DNA from: Pseudenterobacter timonensis
Lineage (GTDB): Bacteria; Pseudomonadota; Gammaproteobacteria; Enterobacterales; Enterobacteriaceae
NCBI RefSeq assembly: GCF_900021175.1
Contig: NZ_FCOP01000013.1
Span: 558,001 to 622,000, forward strand
Length of the DNA stretch: 64,000 nt
Direction of reading: 5' to 3'
The stretch's first letter is position 1, and each line of letters opens with the position of its first letter. Both the position numbers and the translations under genes were made by a program. Below the pieces are notes generated by a model, which saw nothing but the letters and a program-made list of their open reading frames with translations, ran no database searches and was not told the DNA's origin. Shown here piece by piece: positions 1 through 9,932 of the stretch.

Positions 1-174
1 GCGGCTCTGGCGGTGAAGCTCCGGGCAGAGCCGGTAGAACGATTTTACCGGCAGCAGCATATCGACCACCCGCAAAAACTCGGTGACGCAGAGATCGTAA
101 TCATTCACCTCGGTCAGCAGCTCGCGCACCAGCGAGTCAAGCACGCCTTCCATCGGGGCCAGTAAAACACGCAT
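1..174 (-). CDS. dusC: tRNA-dihydrouridine(16) synthase DusC (N-terminal part, cut by window edge)
   Basis: The minus-strand frame opens with ATG at 174 and encodes [20 protein letters not shown] followed by the continuation to about residue 58. This is the characteristic N-terminus of enterobacterial DusC, the flavoprotein that reduces U16 in tRNAs with FMN/NADPH. The LLAPMEGV segment is the start of the TIM-barrel FMN domain. Only the first 58 codons are in the window; the catalytic cysteine lies beyond it. In E. coli dusC is next to yohJK; here the mhb cluster and a REP array separate them. Confidence 0.9.
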   Translation of the reverse strand, partial: MRVLLAPMEGVLDSLVRELLTEVNDYDLCVTEFLRVVDMLLPVKSFYRLCPELHRQSR

Positions 175-186
175 ATCGTTACCCGG

Positions 187-216
187 AAAAAAAAGAGGCG
201 CTATGGTAGCGCCTCT
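187..216 (-). terminator. Rho-independent terminator for minus-strand transcripts, downstream of mhb operon
   Basis: A perfect 10-bp stem (194-203 AGAGGCGCTA pairing with 207-216) with a 3-nt loop is preceded on the plus strand by seven A residues, giving a U-tract for transcripts running leftwards. It therefore stops transcription arriving from mhbM through the REP array and insulates dusC, whose ATG is 13 bp further on. Confidence 0.8.
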
Positions 217-263
217 GCATGCAGCTTTCCACTGCCAGACGCGGGCGGCTGGCGGCGAAGGGT

Positions 264-565
264 AAAACGCCTGATGGCGCTGCGCTTATCAGGCCTACAA
301 AGGCTATGTGCGTTAAAACGCCTGATGGCGCTGCGCTTATCAGGCCTACAAAGGCTTTGTGCGCTAAAACGCCTGATGCGCTGCGCTTATCAGGCCTACA
401 AAGGCTTATGTGCGCTAAAACGCCTGATGCGCTGCGCTTATCAGGCCTACAAAGGCTTTGTGCGCTAAAACGCCTGATGGCGCTGCGCTTATCAGGCCTA
501 CAAAGGCTTTGTGCGCTAAAACGCCTGATGGCGCTGCGCTTATCAGGCCTACAAAGGCTATGCGC
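264..565. repeat. Six tandem ~51-bp REP-like units
   Basis: Six same-orientation units begin at 264, 315, 366, 417, 467 and 518, with a spacing of 51, 51, 51, 50 and 51 bp. Each has the REP-type core GCCTGATGGCGCTGCGCTTA followed by TCAGGCCTAC and a spacer AAAGGCTnTGTGCGCTAAAA. Units 3 and 4 lack one G in GATGGCGC. The core is an imperfect palindrome that can fold into a hairpin, so transcripts from mhbM would carry six consecutive hairpins before the terminator at 187-216. The open frames across this block are products of the repetition and not genes. Confidence 0.9.
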
Positions 566-588
566 GCGCAACGCCATCGGCAATCAGG

Positions 589-1782
589 CTACCGCGGCTG
601 CAGGCAATTATCCTCTTTCCACCCGTACAACCACTCTATACCGCGATAAAACTCCGCCTGCGTTTTCCCCTTCCAGAGCAGATTACGTACCTGCCGCTCC
701 ACCCCTGCCGCGTGGTACAGTCGCCCCATCTCGCGGGTTGACCAGACGATACGCGCCGTGCGCGGGATCCGCACCGACTCATAGAGCGCAAACGCGCTGG
801 CCGCATCCCCGCCGCACTCGGTCAGCGCCTTGCCCAGCGTAACCGCATCTTCCAGCGCCATGCAGGCCCCCTGCGCCATATACTGCGCTACCGGATGCGC
901 GGCGTCGCCCACCAGCGTGATACGATCGTTGCCCCACTTGCCGACCGGCTCCCGGTCGGCGGTGGACCAGCGCCGCCAGGAGGTCGGTTTATCCAGCATC
1001 TGGCGCGGGCGCGGGTGAATGCCTTCAAAATAGGAGAGTACCTCTTCCTTACTGCCGTCGCGCACGCCCCACTCCTCCTTTTCACGGCTGTGAAAGGTCA
1101 CCACCAGGTTGTACTGTTTCCCGCCGCGCAGCGGATAGTGAACCAGGTGACAGTGCGGCCCCGCCCACAGTACCGGCGCGTTGATTCGCAGATCGTCCGG
1201 CATATCCTCCCGCTCCACTACCGCCCGGTAGACCACGTGGCCGGTCACGCGAGGGGTATCGCCGAGCAGACTTTGCCGCACCACCGACTTCACGCCGTCG
1301 CAGCCGATCAGAATATCCGCGGTCCAGCTGTTGCCCTTGTCGTCAAACACGGTGACCTCGTCGTCGGTCTGGCGGATATCCACCACCTGCGTCGAGGTGC
1401 AGTAGTTCACCCCGGGGTGCTGCAGGGCCGCTTCCCAGACGGTGGCATGAATATCCACCCGATGGATCACCGCATAGGGGCCGCCAAAGTGCTCCCGGAA
1501 CGCCTCTCCCGTTTCAATGCGAATCACCTCTTCACCGTTCACCGCGTCCATCATGGTGATGTGATCGGTAAAGACCGCGCGCTGGCGGGCCACGTCGCCC
1601 ACCCCGAGGCTGTCGAGCGCCGAAAACGCGTTCGGCCCCAGCTGGATCCCGGCGCCAATTTCGCCGATCTCGTGCGCTTTCTCCAGCAGCATGACCTGAA
1701 TGCCCTGACGGGCCAGGGAGAGCGCGGTCGCCGCGCCGCCAATACCGCCGCCGACAATAATAGCCCGCGTGACTTTAGCCAT
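589..1782 (-). CDS. mhbM: 3-hydroxybenzoate 6-hydroxylase (FAD-dependent monooxygenase)
   Basis: 397 aa. Converts 3-hydroxybenzoate to gentisate using NADH and O2, the entry step of the pathway encoded by this operon. Visible class A flavoprotein monooxygenase motifs: the dinucleotide-binding GGGIGG at residues 11-16, the DG motif GCDGVKS at 160-166, and the GD motif VGDAAHP at 291-297. Salicylate hydroxylases share these motifs, but linkage to a gentisate dioxygenase, fumarylpyruvate hydrolase and maleylpyruvate isomerase points to 3-hydroxybenzoate 6-hydroxylation. The ATG has a GGAGAA Shine-Dalgarno 5 nt upstream. Last gene of mhbTDHIM, 18 bp after mhbI. Confidence 0.9.
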   Translation of the reverse strand: MAKVTRAIIVGGGIGGAATALSLARQGIQVMLLEKAHEIGEIGAGIQLGPNAFSALDSLGVGDVARQRAVFTDHITMMDAVNGEEVIRIETGEAFREHFGGPYAVIHRVDIHATVWEAALQHPGVNYCTSTQVVDIRQTDDEVTVFDDKGNSWTADILIGCDGVKSVVRQSLLGDTPRVTGHVVYRAVVEREDMPDDLRINAPVLWAGPHCHLVHYPLRGGKQYNLVVTFHSREKEEWGVRDGSKEEVLSYFEGIHPRPRQMLDKPTSWRRWSTADREPVGKWGNDRITLVGDAAHPVAQYMAQGACMALEDAVTLGKALTECGGDAASAFALYESVRIPRTARIVWSTREMGRLYHAAGVERQVRNLLWKGKTQAEFYRGIEWLYGWKEDNCLQPR

Positions 1783-1800
1783 ATTTTTCTCCTTCTCCGT

Positions 1801-2445
1801 TTACGCCGGGATCTTATCCTGCTGGTTTTCAGGGGCGGCGGTGATAAAGGCAGGCAGCGCCATACAGGCCTCATAGACCGCTTTACAGCGCGGATAGCCG
1901 CTCAAATCACAGCCCATTCGCAGCGCGTTCGCCCACTGCGGCACCAGGCAGCAGTCCGCCAGCGTTGGCGTAGCGCCAACACAAAACGGGCCGACATCGC
2001 TGCGGCGCAGCAGCTGCTCCACCGCGCTGAGCCCCTGCTGGATCCAGTGTGCGTACCAGCGATTTTTCTCCTCCTCGCTCACCTTCAGCTCGTCGCTGAG
2101 GTAGCGCAACACCCGCAGATTGTTGATGGGGTGGATATCGCAACAGATGGCGTAGACCACCTCCAGCACCCGCATACGCTCCGGATCGTTCGTCGGCAGC
2201 AGCGGCGGCTGCGGAAAATGTCTGTCCAGCCAGTCAGTAATCGCCAGCGACTGCCCCAGCGCGTCGCCCTCATCGGTGATCAGCGCAGGCACCAGCCCCA
2301 CCGGATTGAGACGCCGGTACTCCAGCGAATTTTGCTGGCCGATACGGATGTTGACCCCCACGGTCTCATGGTCAATGCCCTTCAGCGCCAGCGCGATGCG
2401 GACGCGATACGAGGCGGAACTATTAAAAAAACTGTACAGCTTCAT
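1801..2445 (-). CDS. mhbI: Maleylpyruvate isomerase (glutathione S-transferase zeta class)
   Basis: 214 aa. Isomerises maleylpyruvate, the gentisate ring-cleavage product, to fumarylpyruvate with glutathione as cofactor. The N-terminus MKLYSFFNSSASYRVRIALA carries the zeta-GST signature SSASYRVR at residues 9-16, where the Ser is the usual glutathione-activating residue; an all-helical C-terminal GST domain follows. Length is typical of the family (about 210-215 aa). The start has a GAGGTGA ribosome-binding site and lies 8 bp after mhbH, so the genes are probably co-translated. Maleylacetoacetate isomerase is the closest alternative; the operon context decides. Confidence 0.9.
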   Translation of the reverse strand: MKLYSFFNSSASYRVRIALALKGIDHETVGVNIRIGQQNSLEYRRLNPVGLVPALITDEGDALGQSLAITDWLDRHFPQPPLLPTNDPERMRVLEVVYAICCDIHPINNLRVLRYLSDELKVSEEEKNRWYAHWIQQGLSAVEQLLRRSDVGPFCVGATPTLADCCLVPQWANALRMGCDLSGYPRCKAVYEACMALPAFITAAPENQQDKIPA

Positions 2446-2453
2446 CGCTCACC

Positions 2454-3155
2454 TCAGACAATTTTCACCGAAATGGGGGTTAACCCCTCTACGTTACCGG
2501 TGATGGTTTCGCCCTTCACAACCGCGCCAACGCCCTCCGGCGTGCCGGTGAAGATCAGATCCCCTGGCTGAAGCTCGAAGAAGCCGGAGAGATAGCTGAT
2601 GGTCTCTTTCACATCCCAGATGAGGTGTTCGATATCGCTGCGCTGGCGATCCTGGCCGTCAACCTGCAGCCAGATGGGGGCTTTGTCGAGAGACGGCACG
2701 TCGGCCACCTTGTGCAGCGGCGCAATCGGGGCGGAGAGGTCGAACGCTTTGCCGATCTCCCACGGGCGTCCCATCTGGCGCATCTCCATCTGGCGATCGC
2801 GGCGGGTCATATCCAGACCGGTGGCATATCCCCAGATATACTCCTGGGCCTCTTCCAGCGGGATGTCGCTGCCTTTTTTACCGATGGCGACCACCAGCTC
2901 GATCTCATAGTGGTAGTTGTCGGTCTGCGCCGGGTAAGGCAGGTTCAGGGTTTCGCCCGCGGCGACCGGCACCACGGCGTCGGCGGGCTTACAGAAGAAG
3001 AACGGCGGCTCGCGGTCCGGGTCAAAACCCATCTCCCGGGCATGCGCGGCGTAGTTACGGCCTACACAGTAGACGCGGCGTACCGGGAACTGCTCCTCGC
3101 TGCCAGCGACCGGAATCGCCACCGGGGCCTGGGGTTCAAATACATAGTTGCTCAT
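2454..3155 (-). CDS. mhbH: Fumarylpyruvate hydrolase (FAH family)
   Basis: 233 aa, single fumarylacetoacetate hydrolase domain. Hydrolyses fumarylpyruvate to fumarate and pyruvate, the last step of the gentisate pathway. Visible family features: [15 protein letters not shown] at residues 29-43, the metal-ligand glutamates in HYEIELVV (E84 and E86), D115 in TGLDMTRRD, and a lysine in GKAFD near residue 136. The length matches stand-alone bacterial FAH hydrolases. It sits between mhbD and mhbI in the operon. Confidence 0.9.
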   Translation of the reverse strand: MSNYVFEPQAPVAIPVAGSEEQFPVRRVYCVGRNYAAHAREMGFDPDREPPFFFCKPADAVVPVAAGETLNLPYPAQTDNYHYEIELVVAIGKKGSDIPLEEAQEYIWGYATGLDMTRRDRQMEMRQMGRPWEIGKAFDLSAPIAPLHKVADVPSLDKAPIWLQVDGQDRQRSDIEHLIWDVKETISYLSGFFELQPGDLIFTGTPEGVGAVVKGETITGNVEGLTPISVKIV

Positions 3156-3169
3156 TGTTCTTCTCCTGA

Positions 3170-4198
3170 TTAATAACGCGCTTCACGGAACAGCCCCAGG
3201 GCTTCCTGGACTGGCCGGTCCGAAAAACTAAATAACACGCTCTCTTCTGGCGTGCGGAAAGAGACGCTGTGCCAGGTCGGCACCACAAAAATATCTTTCG
3301 CGCTGAAGCTGAAGGTCTGGTTGCCGATGGTCACCTCGCCGCTCCCCTCCACCACGTGGTAGATGGTGCTATCGGTGGTACGCGCCTGGCGGGAATGGAA
3401 GCCTTTCGGCAGCAGCTGCAGGAAGGCGCCCATGGAGGGCATCGGGTAGCCGCCGGTAACCGGGTTGACGTAGCGCATCTTGTAGCCGTCCCACTCGTCG
3501 GCCTCGCCCATGCGGGTCAGGTCGTGCAGCGCATCGCGGCTGCGGTCGTAGCGATAGTTGAAAATCGGCGAGGAGTTACCGGCCTGATGGCGCAGCGGCA
3601 GCATGTTGGCGGCGTAGCGCGGCAGGTAGTCCCCCTCCTTGCGCGTCACCGGCTGCTGCTCCTCCGGATAATCTTCGGCGAAACCGCAGCCGAGGTAGTT
3701 CACCAGCGGCAGATCCAGGCCGTCCAGCCAGACTACCGGCTCATCGCCCGGGTTACCGTGGTCGTGCCAGCGCCACTGCGGGGTAAGGATAAAGTCGCCC
3801 GGACTCATCCGGGTGCGCTCCCCGTCAACGGCGGTAAAGGCGCCCTGCCCTTCCACCACAAAGCGCAGCGCCGACTGGTTATGGCGATGGCTCGGCGCCA
3901 CTTCGCCCGGCATGATCAGTTGCAGACCGGCGTAGAGCGATGAGGTAATGGATGACTGTCCGCGCAGAGCCGGGTTTTCCAGCACCAGCACGCGGCGTAC
4001 CGCCTCTTTCGCGCCGATCAGGGTACCGCTCTCCAGCAGCAGCGGGCGTATTTCCTGATAGTTCCAGTAAGCGGGCGCGCAGTTGGCGTTCGGCGTTTTC
4101 GGCACCAGATGATGCAGCGACTCCCACAGCGGCGTCAGGTTTTGCCCGGCAATGTGCTGATAGAACTGCTGGCGATCGTGTTTTACGTCAGAGGTCAT
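3170..4198 (-). CDS. mhbD: Gentisate 1,2-dioxygenase (bicupin)
   Basis: 342 aa. Cleaves gentisate between the carboxyl- and 2-hydroxyl-bearing carbons to maleylpyruvate, using non-haem Fe(II) and O2. Two cupin folds are apparent: the N-terminal one holds the iron ligands in [17 protein letters not shown] (H104, H106) and a later His in QWRWHDHG (about 145-147); the C-terminal cupin contains the VEGSGEV stretch and [11 protein letters not shown]. Ring-cleavage enzyme of the mhb operon, 11 bp after mhbT. Confidence 0.93.
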   Translation of the reverse strand: MTSDVKHDRQQFYQHIAGQNLTPLWESLHHLVPKTPNANCAPAYWNYQEIRPLLLESGTLIGAKEAVRRVLVLENPALRGQSSITSSLYAGLQLIMPGEVAPSHRHNQSALRFVVEGQGAFTAVDGERTRMSPGDFILTPQWRWHDHGNPGDEPVVWLDGLDLPLVNYLGCGFAEDYPEEQQPVTRKEGDYLPRYAANMLPLRHQAGNSSPIFNYRYDRSRDALHDLTRMGEADEWDGYKMRYVNPVTGGYPMPSMGAFLQLLPKGFHSRQARTTDSTIYHVVEGSGEVTIGNQTFSFSAKDIFVVPTWHSVSFRTPEESVLFSFSDRPVQEALGLFREARY

Positions 4199-4209
4199 TA
4201 TTATTCTCC

Positions 4210-5559
4210 TTAACTTTTCACCGCGCCCGTGACGGGCAGCGATTCGGGTACATGACGCACGGCCAGGGTGAGTAGCGCCAGCATGACGGCGCTGATGGCG
4301 GCCGGTACGGCAATGACAAAAAAGAGGGTGTCGAATGAGAAGTTCATCGCCATCATTATGCCGCCGGAGAGAGAGCCGACGATGGCGCCGCAGCGGCCAA
4401 TGGCGTTTGACCAGCTCACGCCGGTGGCGCGGCTTTGCGTGGGATAGAGGGTGGCGGTCAGCGCGTTAAGCCCTACCTGCGAGCCGCTGATGCCGATGCC
4501 GGTGCCAAAAATCGCCGCCGCCATCAGCCACAGGCCGTTTTCGCTCAGGCCAATCATCACGATACAGACCGCGCCCAGCGCATAACTTATCGCCAGCACC
4601 CGGAACGGGTTGAATTTATCCATCAGCGCCCCGAGCAACAGCGCGCCCAGCGTGCCGCCTGTCTGGAACGCCGCGGTGACCCAGGAGGCGTGCTGAAGGT
4701 CGATACCGCGATAGTTCAGCAGTGTCGGCATCCAGCTCGAAAGTAAATAGATGATAAGCAGGCTCATAAAGAACACCACCCACAGCATCAGCGTGATGGT
4801 AAGCTGACGCCCGGTAAAGAGCTGGCTGATACTCCCTTTTTGAGTGGCGGCCGGTTCATCCAGCCAGAACTCCGTTTCGCCATAGCCTTCCCCCGTCATG
4901 GCGCTCACGGTACGGCGTATCTCCGTCTGCGGGCGCTGACGACGTACCAGCCAGCGGGGGGATTCCGGCAGCACCGCCAGCAGCGCGAAAAACAGCACCA
5001 GCGGCAGGACGCCGCCCAGCACCAGAATGCCGTGCCAGCCGATGACCGGCACCAGCTGGGCGCTGACGATCCCACCCAGCGCTGAGCCGAGGGTAAAGCC
5101 GCAGAACATCAGGGTGACCAGCGCGCCGCGACGACGGGAAGGCAGATACTCTGAGGTCATGGTAATGGTATTCGGCATCGCGCCGCCGAGCCCCAGGCCG
5201 GTCAGAAAGCGCAGAACGATGAGGGTTTCCAGATTTGGAGAGAAGGCCGACAGCAGGCTAAAGAGTCCAAACAGCGCCACGCACCACTCAATCACCCGCT
5301 TGCGCCCCAGCCTGTCGGAGAGCGGGCCGCAGAGCAGCGCCCCGGCGGTTAAACCCAGCAGGCCTGCGCCAAAGAGCGGCGCCAGTTCGCCTGCGCTGAG
5401 CTGCCAGTTTTCCCGGATTGCGGGCGCGATAAAGCCAATCGCCGCGGTATCAAAACCATCCAGCATCACCACCAGAAAACAACAGATGATGACGCGCCAC
5501 TGCATCGCGCCGATGGGGGCGACGTCGATAAGCGCCTGTAGTTCACGTCGTTGCATCAT
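4210..5559 (-). CDS. mhbT: 3-hydroxybenzoate transporter (MFS, aromatic acid:H+ symporter family)
   Basis: 449 aa, twelve predicted membrane segments. The first helix carries the AAHS-family DGFD motif ([20 protein letters not shown] at 34-37), and the loop between helices 2 and 3 has the MFS signature [10 protein letters not shown]. It imports 3-hydroxybenzoate across the inner membrane by proton symport. First gene of mhbTDHIM, divergent from mhbR with a 169-bp gap. Two adjacent ATG codons (5559 and 5556) are equally possible starts. The substrate is inferred from the operon and from its resemblance to the Klebsiella mhb system. Confidence 0.88.
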   Translation of the reverse strand: MMQRRELQALIDVAPIGAMQWRVIICCFLVVMLDGFDTAAIGFIAPAIRENWQLSAGELAPLFGAGLLGLTAGALLCGPLSDRLGRKRVIEWCVALFGLFSLLSAFSPNLETLIVLRFLTGLGLGGAMPNTITMTSEYLPSRRRGALVTLMFCGFTLGSALGGIVSAQLVPVIGWHGILVLGGVLPLVLFFALLAVLPESPRWLVRRQRPQTEIRRTVSAMTGEGYGETEFWLDEPAATQKGSISQLFTGRQLTITLMLWVVFFMSLLIIYLLSSWMPTLLNYRGIDLQHASWVTAAFQTGGTLGALLLGALMDKFNPFRVLAISYALGAVCIVMIGLSENGLWLMAAAIFGTGIGISGSQVGLNALTATLYPTQSRATGVSWSNAIGRCGAIVGSLSGGIMMAMNFSFDTLFFVIAVPAAISAVMLALLTLAVRHVPESLPVTGAVKS

Positions 5560-5707
5560 AGGGAGGGCCTCGGTATGTGCAGGTTATCCACATTTCCGTT
5601 CACGCTTGCGCCAGAACGGCTCAGGGTAAGATGTTTCTTTTTATGCTGTTATGTTGCCATCTTGTGACATGTGAAATGAGTTGTACAATGGCTTTTCATG
5701 CACATCC

Positions 5708-5723
5708 ATAACCTGGAGGTTAT
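5708..5723. promoter_or_regulatory. Perfect palindrome, probable MhbR operator
   Basis: ATAACCTGGAGGTTAT is a 7-2-7 perfect inverted repeat. From memory, it equals the reverse complement of the inverted repeat reported as important for MhbR control in Klebsiella pneumoniae M5a1. It lies in the mhbT-mhbR gap and contains the GGAGG that serves as Shine-Dalgarno of mhbR, 6 bp before the mhbR ATG. Confidence 0.7.
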
Positions 5724-5728
5724 GCCAA

Positions 5729-6652
5729 ATGGCGGACTGGACGCAGAAACTGAAGCTGCATCATCTGAAGATGCTGGTGGCGCTGGGAGAACAGGGAAAT
5801 CTGACCCTGGTGGCGAAGAGGATGCATATCACCCAACCCGCGCTGTCGAAATGGCTTACCCAGTTTGAAGAGGAGCTGGGCCTTACGCTCTTTGAGCGGC
5901 ACAGCAAGGGGCTGCGCGTTTCGGAGGGGGGCAAGCTGCTGCTGCAACACGCGCAGCGACTGATCAACGATATCGAGCGTTCGCAGTTTGAGATGGAGCG
6001 TTTTAAACAGGGCGGACTGGTCGGCAGTCTGAAGATCGGCTGCTCTCCGGTGGCCACCGACTGCGTCTCCCAGGCCATCTTCCCCCTGCTGGCTGAGATG
6101 CCGACGCTGCACCTGAATATCGAAGAGAAGGTAATGACGCCGCTGCTGCACGATTTGCAGTCCGGGGCGGTGGATGTGGTGGTCGGGCGTATCGGCGGCC
6201 GGGCGCTGGAGCTGCCGCTCAACTATGAGGTGCTCTACACCGAGCCGGTCTGCTTTGTGGCGCGCACCGATCATCCGCTGGCCTGCCGCAGCCGCCTGAC
6301 CTGGAACGATCTTGCCCCCTGGCGCTGGATCGTCTGGCCCACCGGGACGCCGATTCGCCAGAGTATCGACAACGCGCTGGTGGAGAACGGCGTGAAGCTG
6401 CCGGAGAATACCATCGAATCGGCCTCCATGAACGTCAGCGTCAACCTCCTGCAAAGCAGCGATATGATCTCTATCCTTTCTTTACGCCTGGCGGGGCGTT
6501 ACGCCCGCCAGGGGCAGCTTTCGATTCTGGCGCTGCCGCGCATTGAGCAGAAAGGGAGCGTCGGCGTATTCTGGCGCAAAACGGACAGCCCTTCGCTGGC
6601 GCTGAGTCGCTTTCTTTACTATCTCTCTCACCCTGCCCAGGCCGGGGAGTAA
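5729..6652 (+). CDS. mhbR: LysR-type regulator of 3-hydroxybenzoate catabolism
   Basis: 307 aa from ATG 5729, chosen because GGAGG ends 9 nt upstream and the LysR fold then starts normally (MADWTQKLKLHHLKMLVALG); the frame is open further upstream only from a TTG. The winged helix-turn-helix spans about residues 22-41 (LTLVAKRMHITQPALSKWL), followed by the EEELGLTLFER linker region and an effector-binding periplasmic-binding-protein-like domain. Divergent from mhbTDHIM, which it is expected to activate in response to 3-hydroxybenzoate or a pathway product. A palindrome overlaps its own ribosome-binding site, which suggests autoregulation. Confidence 0.88.
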   Translation: MADWTQKLKLHHLKMLVALGEQGNLTLVAKRMHITQPALSKWLTQFEEELGLTLFERHSKGLRVSEGGKLLLQHAQRLINDIERSQFEMERFKQGGLVGSLKIGCSPVATDCVSQAIFPLLAEMPTLHLNIEEKVMTPLLHDLQSGAVDVVVGRIGGRALELPLNYEVLYTEPVCFVARTDHPLACRSRLTWNDLAPWRWIVWPTGTPIRQSIDNALVENGVKLPENTIESASMNVSVNLLQSSDMISILSLRLAGRYARQGQLSILALPRIEQKGSVGVFWRKTDSPSLALSRFLYYLSHPAQAGE

Positions 6653-6788
6653 ATTGTTCAGCGAAGAGTCGCCAGATAACCGACGTTCCGCTTATCTATA
6701 TCAGGTATGCTTAGAATTCATGATGTGATCGGTAGCACATTTTAAGTCTTAATTGTATGATGAATGCATTCCACCAGAGGTGAATACC

Positions 6789-7187
6789 ATGCTCAAATCA
6801 CTGAATATCATCTGGCAATACCTGCGTGCATTCGTGCTTATTTACGCCTGCCTTTATGCCGGCATTTTCCTCTCTTCCCTGCTACCGATCACTATTCCTG
6901 GCAGTATCATCGGCATGCTGATCCTCTTCGTGCTGCTGGCGCTGCAAATCCTGCCAGCCAAATGGGTAAATCCGGGCTGCTTTGTGCTGATCCGCTATAT
7001 GGCGCTGCTGTTTGTGCCGATTGGGGTGGGAGTAATGCAATATTATGCGGTGCTGAAAGCGCAGTTCGGGCCAATTGTGGTCTCCTGCGCCATCAGCACG
7101 CTGGTGGTCTTTCTGGTGGTGAGCTGGAGTTCGGATCTGGTACACGGCGAGCGCAACGTTATCGGTCAGAAAGGAGCTAAAAAATGA
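6789..7187 (+). CDS. yohJ: CidA/LrgA-family membrane protein YohJ
   Basis: 132 aa, four hydrophobic segments. The start is set at ATG 6789, preceded by AGAGGTG, because the protein then begins [20 protein letters not shown], collinear with E. coli YohJ. The [17 protein letters not shown] stretch is the CidA/LrgA signature. The family resembles holin/antiholin systems and pairs with a CidB/LrgB partner, here yohK, which overlaps its stop codon by 4 bp (ATGA). The physiological role is not settled; murein hydrolase export control and metabolite transport have both been proposed for the family. Confidence 0.93.
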   Translation: MLKSLNIIWQYLRAFVLIYACLYAGIFLSSLLPITIPGSIIGMLILFVLLALQILPAKWVNPGCFVLIRYMALLFVPIGVGVMQYYAVLKAQFGPIVVSCAISTLVVFLVVSWSSDLVHGERNVIGQKGAKK

Positions 7188-7879
7188 TGGCCAATATCTG
7201 GTGGTCCCTGCCCCTCACCCTGGCGGTCTTTTTCGCGGCCCGCAAGCTCGCTGCGCGGTTTAAGATGCCGCTGCTTAACCCTTTGCTGGTGGCGATGGTG
7301 GTTATTATCCCGTTTCTGCTCTTCACCGGCATCCCCTATGAGCGCTATTTCGCCGGCAGCAAAATCCTCAACGACCTGCTGCAGCCTGCGGTGGTGGCGC
7401 TGGCCTACCCGCTCTATGAGCAGTTGCACCAGATCCGCGCCCGCTGGAAATCGATCATCACCATCTGCTTCGTCGGTAGCGTCGTGGCGATGGTCACCGG
7501 CACCTCGGTGGCGTTGCTGATGGGGGCATCGCCGCAGATCGCCGCCTCGATCTTGCCAAAATCGGTCACCACGCCGATCGCCATGGCGGTGGGCGGCAGC
7601 ATCGGCGGCATCCCGGCCATCAGCGCGGTATGCGTGATTTTTGTGGGGATCCTCGGCGCCGTCTTTGGCCATACCCTGCTGAATCTGATGAAAATTCGCA
7701 CCAAAGCGGCGCGCGGCCTGGCGATGGGCACCGCGTCCCACGCCCTCGGTACGGCGCGTTGCGCGGAGATGGACTATCAGGAGGGGGCGTTCAGCTCGCT
7801 GGCGCTGGTGATCTGCGGGATTATTACCTCGCTGGTGGCGCCGTTTCTCTTCCCGGTGATCCTTGCCGTAGTGGGCTAA
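7184..7879 (+). CDS. yohK: CidB/LrgB-family membrane protein YohK
   Basis: 231 aa, about six membrane helices. Near-identical in layout to E. coli YohK, beginning [20 protein letters not shown] and containing the conserved LrgB stretch [16 protein letters not shown] and [16 protein letters not shown]. It overlaps yohJ by 4 nt, so translational coupling is expected. An ATG one codon later is an alternative start. Confidence 0.94.
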   Translation: MMANIWWSLPLTLAVFFAARKLAARFKMPLLNPLLVAMVVIIPFLLFTGIPYERYFAGSKILNDLLQPAVVALAYPLYEQLHQIRARWKSIITICFVGSVVAMVTGTSVALLMGASPQIAASILPKSVTTPIAMAVGGSIGGIPAISAVCVIFVGILGAVFGHTLLNLMKIRTKAARGLAMGTASHALGTARCAEMDYQEGAFSSLALVICGIITSLVAPFLFPVILAVVG

Positions 7880-8005
7880 AATTTGCGATGCGTCGCGCAA
7901 TTTTCATTGCGATTTCATAAGTTGCATACATAATTAGACTTGGATCACATATAAAGGCCAGGCGGCTCCGTACACTACCGATCCATTAATCCTGGAGATA
8001 ACGCC
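7880..8005 (+). promoter_or_regulatory. cdd promoter region with CytR/CRP-like elements
   Basis: The 126-bp gap before cdd contains TTGCG/CGCAA arms around 7883-7900, a GTTGCAT octamer-like element at 7921-7927 that resembles the CytR half-site GTTGCATT, and TGGATCACA just downstream that resembles a CRP right half-site. E. coli cdd is known to be controlled jointly by CRP and CytR. The sites here are read by eye only. Confidence 0.4.
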
Positions 8006-8890
8006 ATGCATCCACGTTTTCATACTGCCTTTGCCGGGCTTGCCGAAAATTTGCAGTCAGCCCTTGCCCCGATTCTGGCGGATACCCATTTCCCCGCCCT
8101 GCTGACGGCCGCGCAGGTCGCGACGCTTAAAGAAGCAACCGGGCTGGACGAAGACGCGCTGGCTTTCGCCCTGCTGCCGCTGGCCGCCGCCTGCGCCCGC
8201 GCCGATCTTTCCCATTTTAACGTGGGCGCCATTGCCCGCGGCATCAGCGGAACCTGGTACTTCGGCGGCAATATGGAGTTTCTCGGCGCCACCATGCAGC
8301 AGACGGTTCACGCCGAGCAGAGCGCTATCAGCCACGCCTGGCTGCGCGGTGAAAAAGGGCTTAGCGCCATTACCGTCAACTACACCCCCTGCGGCCACTG
8401 CCGCCAGTTTATGAACGAGCTGAACAGCGGGCTGGAGCTGCGCATTAACCTGCCGGGCCGTGCGCCCCACACCCTGCGCGACTATCTGCCTGATGCCTTT
8501 GGGCCTAAAGATTTAGAGATCAAAACCCTGCTGATGGATGAGCAGCACCACGGCTTTACTCCGACCGGCGACGCGCTGGCGCAGGCGGCAGTCAACGCGG
8601 CGAACGCCAGCCATACCCCTTACAGCCAGTCGCCGAGCGGCGTGGCGCTGGAATGTCGCGACGGGCGCATCTTTACCGGCAGCTACGCCGAAAATGCCGC
8701 GTTCAACCCGACGCTGCCGCCGCTGCAGGGGGCGCTGAACCTGCTGAGCTTAAACGGCTACGACTACCCCGATATCCAGCGCGCTATTCTGGCCGAAAAA
8801 GCCGACGCCCCGCTTATCCAGTGGGACGCGACCGCCGCCACTCTGCGCGCGCTGGGCTGCGACCGCTTCGACCGTATTCTCCTCGCCTGA
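8006..8890 (+). CDS. cdd: Cytidine deaminase
   Basis: 294 aa, the usual length of the dimeric enterobacterial enzyme. Deaminates cytidine and deoxycytidine to uridine and deoxyuridine in pyrimidine salvage. Zinc-site residues are intact: H102-A-E104 in [11 protein letters not shown], with C129 and C132 in TPCGHCRQF. The C-terminal half is the family's degenerate second deaminase-like domain. A CCTGGAG ribosome-binding site lies 8 bp before the ATG. Confidence 0.97.
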   Translation: MHPRFHTAFAGLAENLQSALAPILADTHFPALLTAAQVATLKEATGLDEDALAFALLPLAAACARADLSHFNVGAIARGISGTWYFGGNMEFLGATMQQTVHAEQSAISHAWLRGEKGLSAITVNYTPCGHCRQFMNELNSGLELRINLPGRAPHTLRDYLPDAFGPKDLEIKTLLMDEQHHGFTPTGDALAQAAVNAANASHTPYSQSPSGVALECRDGRIFTGSYAENAAFNPTLPPLQGALNLLSLNGYDYPDIQRAILAEKADAPLIQWDATAATLRALGCDRFDRILLA

Positions 8891-8977
8891 TAGTCTGGTG
8901 CGGGCCCCACGGCCCGTGCCTGTCGATGAATTTCCCGGCAATCGAACCGCCGTTTCTTGCGATTAACGAACGGGTAA

Positions 8978-9733
<756 letters not shown>

Positions 9734-9738
9734 CCTCT

Positions 9739-9862
9739 GCCGGATCGCGGCTTCGCCTTATCCGTCCTGTGGAGTGGATAAACATCCGCCGGATGGCGGC
9801 TTCGCCTTATCCGGCCTACGGTACGGTTTTGTAGGCCCGGTAAGCGCAGCGCCACCGGGCGC
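9739..9862. repeat. REP cluster (three elements)
   Basis: Two direct REP units (9739-9768 and 9788-9820, core GCCGGATGGCGGCTTCGCC) are followed by an inverted unit at 9831-9862 (GTAGGCCCGGTAAGCGCAGC). They form a BIME-like block between convergent sanA and mglC. Confidence 0.85.
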
Positions 9863-9892
9863 TTCTGCCACCGCAGCCATAAACTGCAAAGA

Positions 9893-9923
9893 CAAAAAAA
9901 CCCGCATCGCTGCGGGTTTTTTA
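9893..9923. terminator. Bidirectional terminator between sanA and mglC
   Basis: A CCCGCA-TCGC-TGCGGG hairpin (9901-9916) is flanked by eight A and six T residues. It ends the mglBAC transcript on the minus strand, 10 bp past the mglC stop, and can also end plus-strand sanA transcripts. Confidence 0.85.
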
Positions 9924-9932
9924 TTGTTGCGC

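Noticed and set aside
264..565. CRISPR array
   Set aside because: Whole units including the 'spacer' part are nearly identical, no unique spacers exist and no cas genes are nearby.
179..842. Open frames of 134 and 207 codons with repeated peptide units across the REP array
   Set aside because: Their repeating protein sequence is just the 51-bp DNA repeat translated; they run into antisense mhbM and have no ribosome-binding site.
895..2571. 558-codon open frame on the plus strand
   Set aside because: Entirely antisense to mhbM, mhbI and the end of mhbH. These have clear families and ribosome-binding sites; the long frame follows from GC-rich codon bias.
5668..5700. Second MhbR-type inverted repeat (CATGTGAAA...CTTTTCATG)
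   Set aside because: Arms match imperfectly and do not resemble the clear palindrome at 5708-5723.
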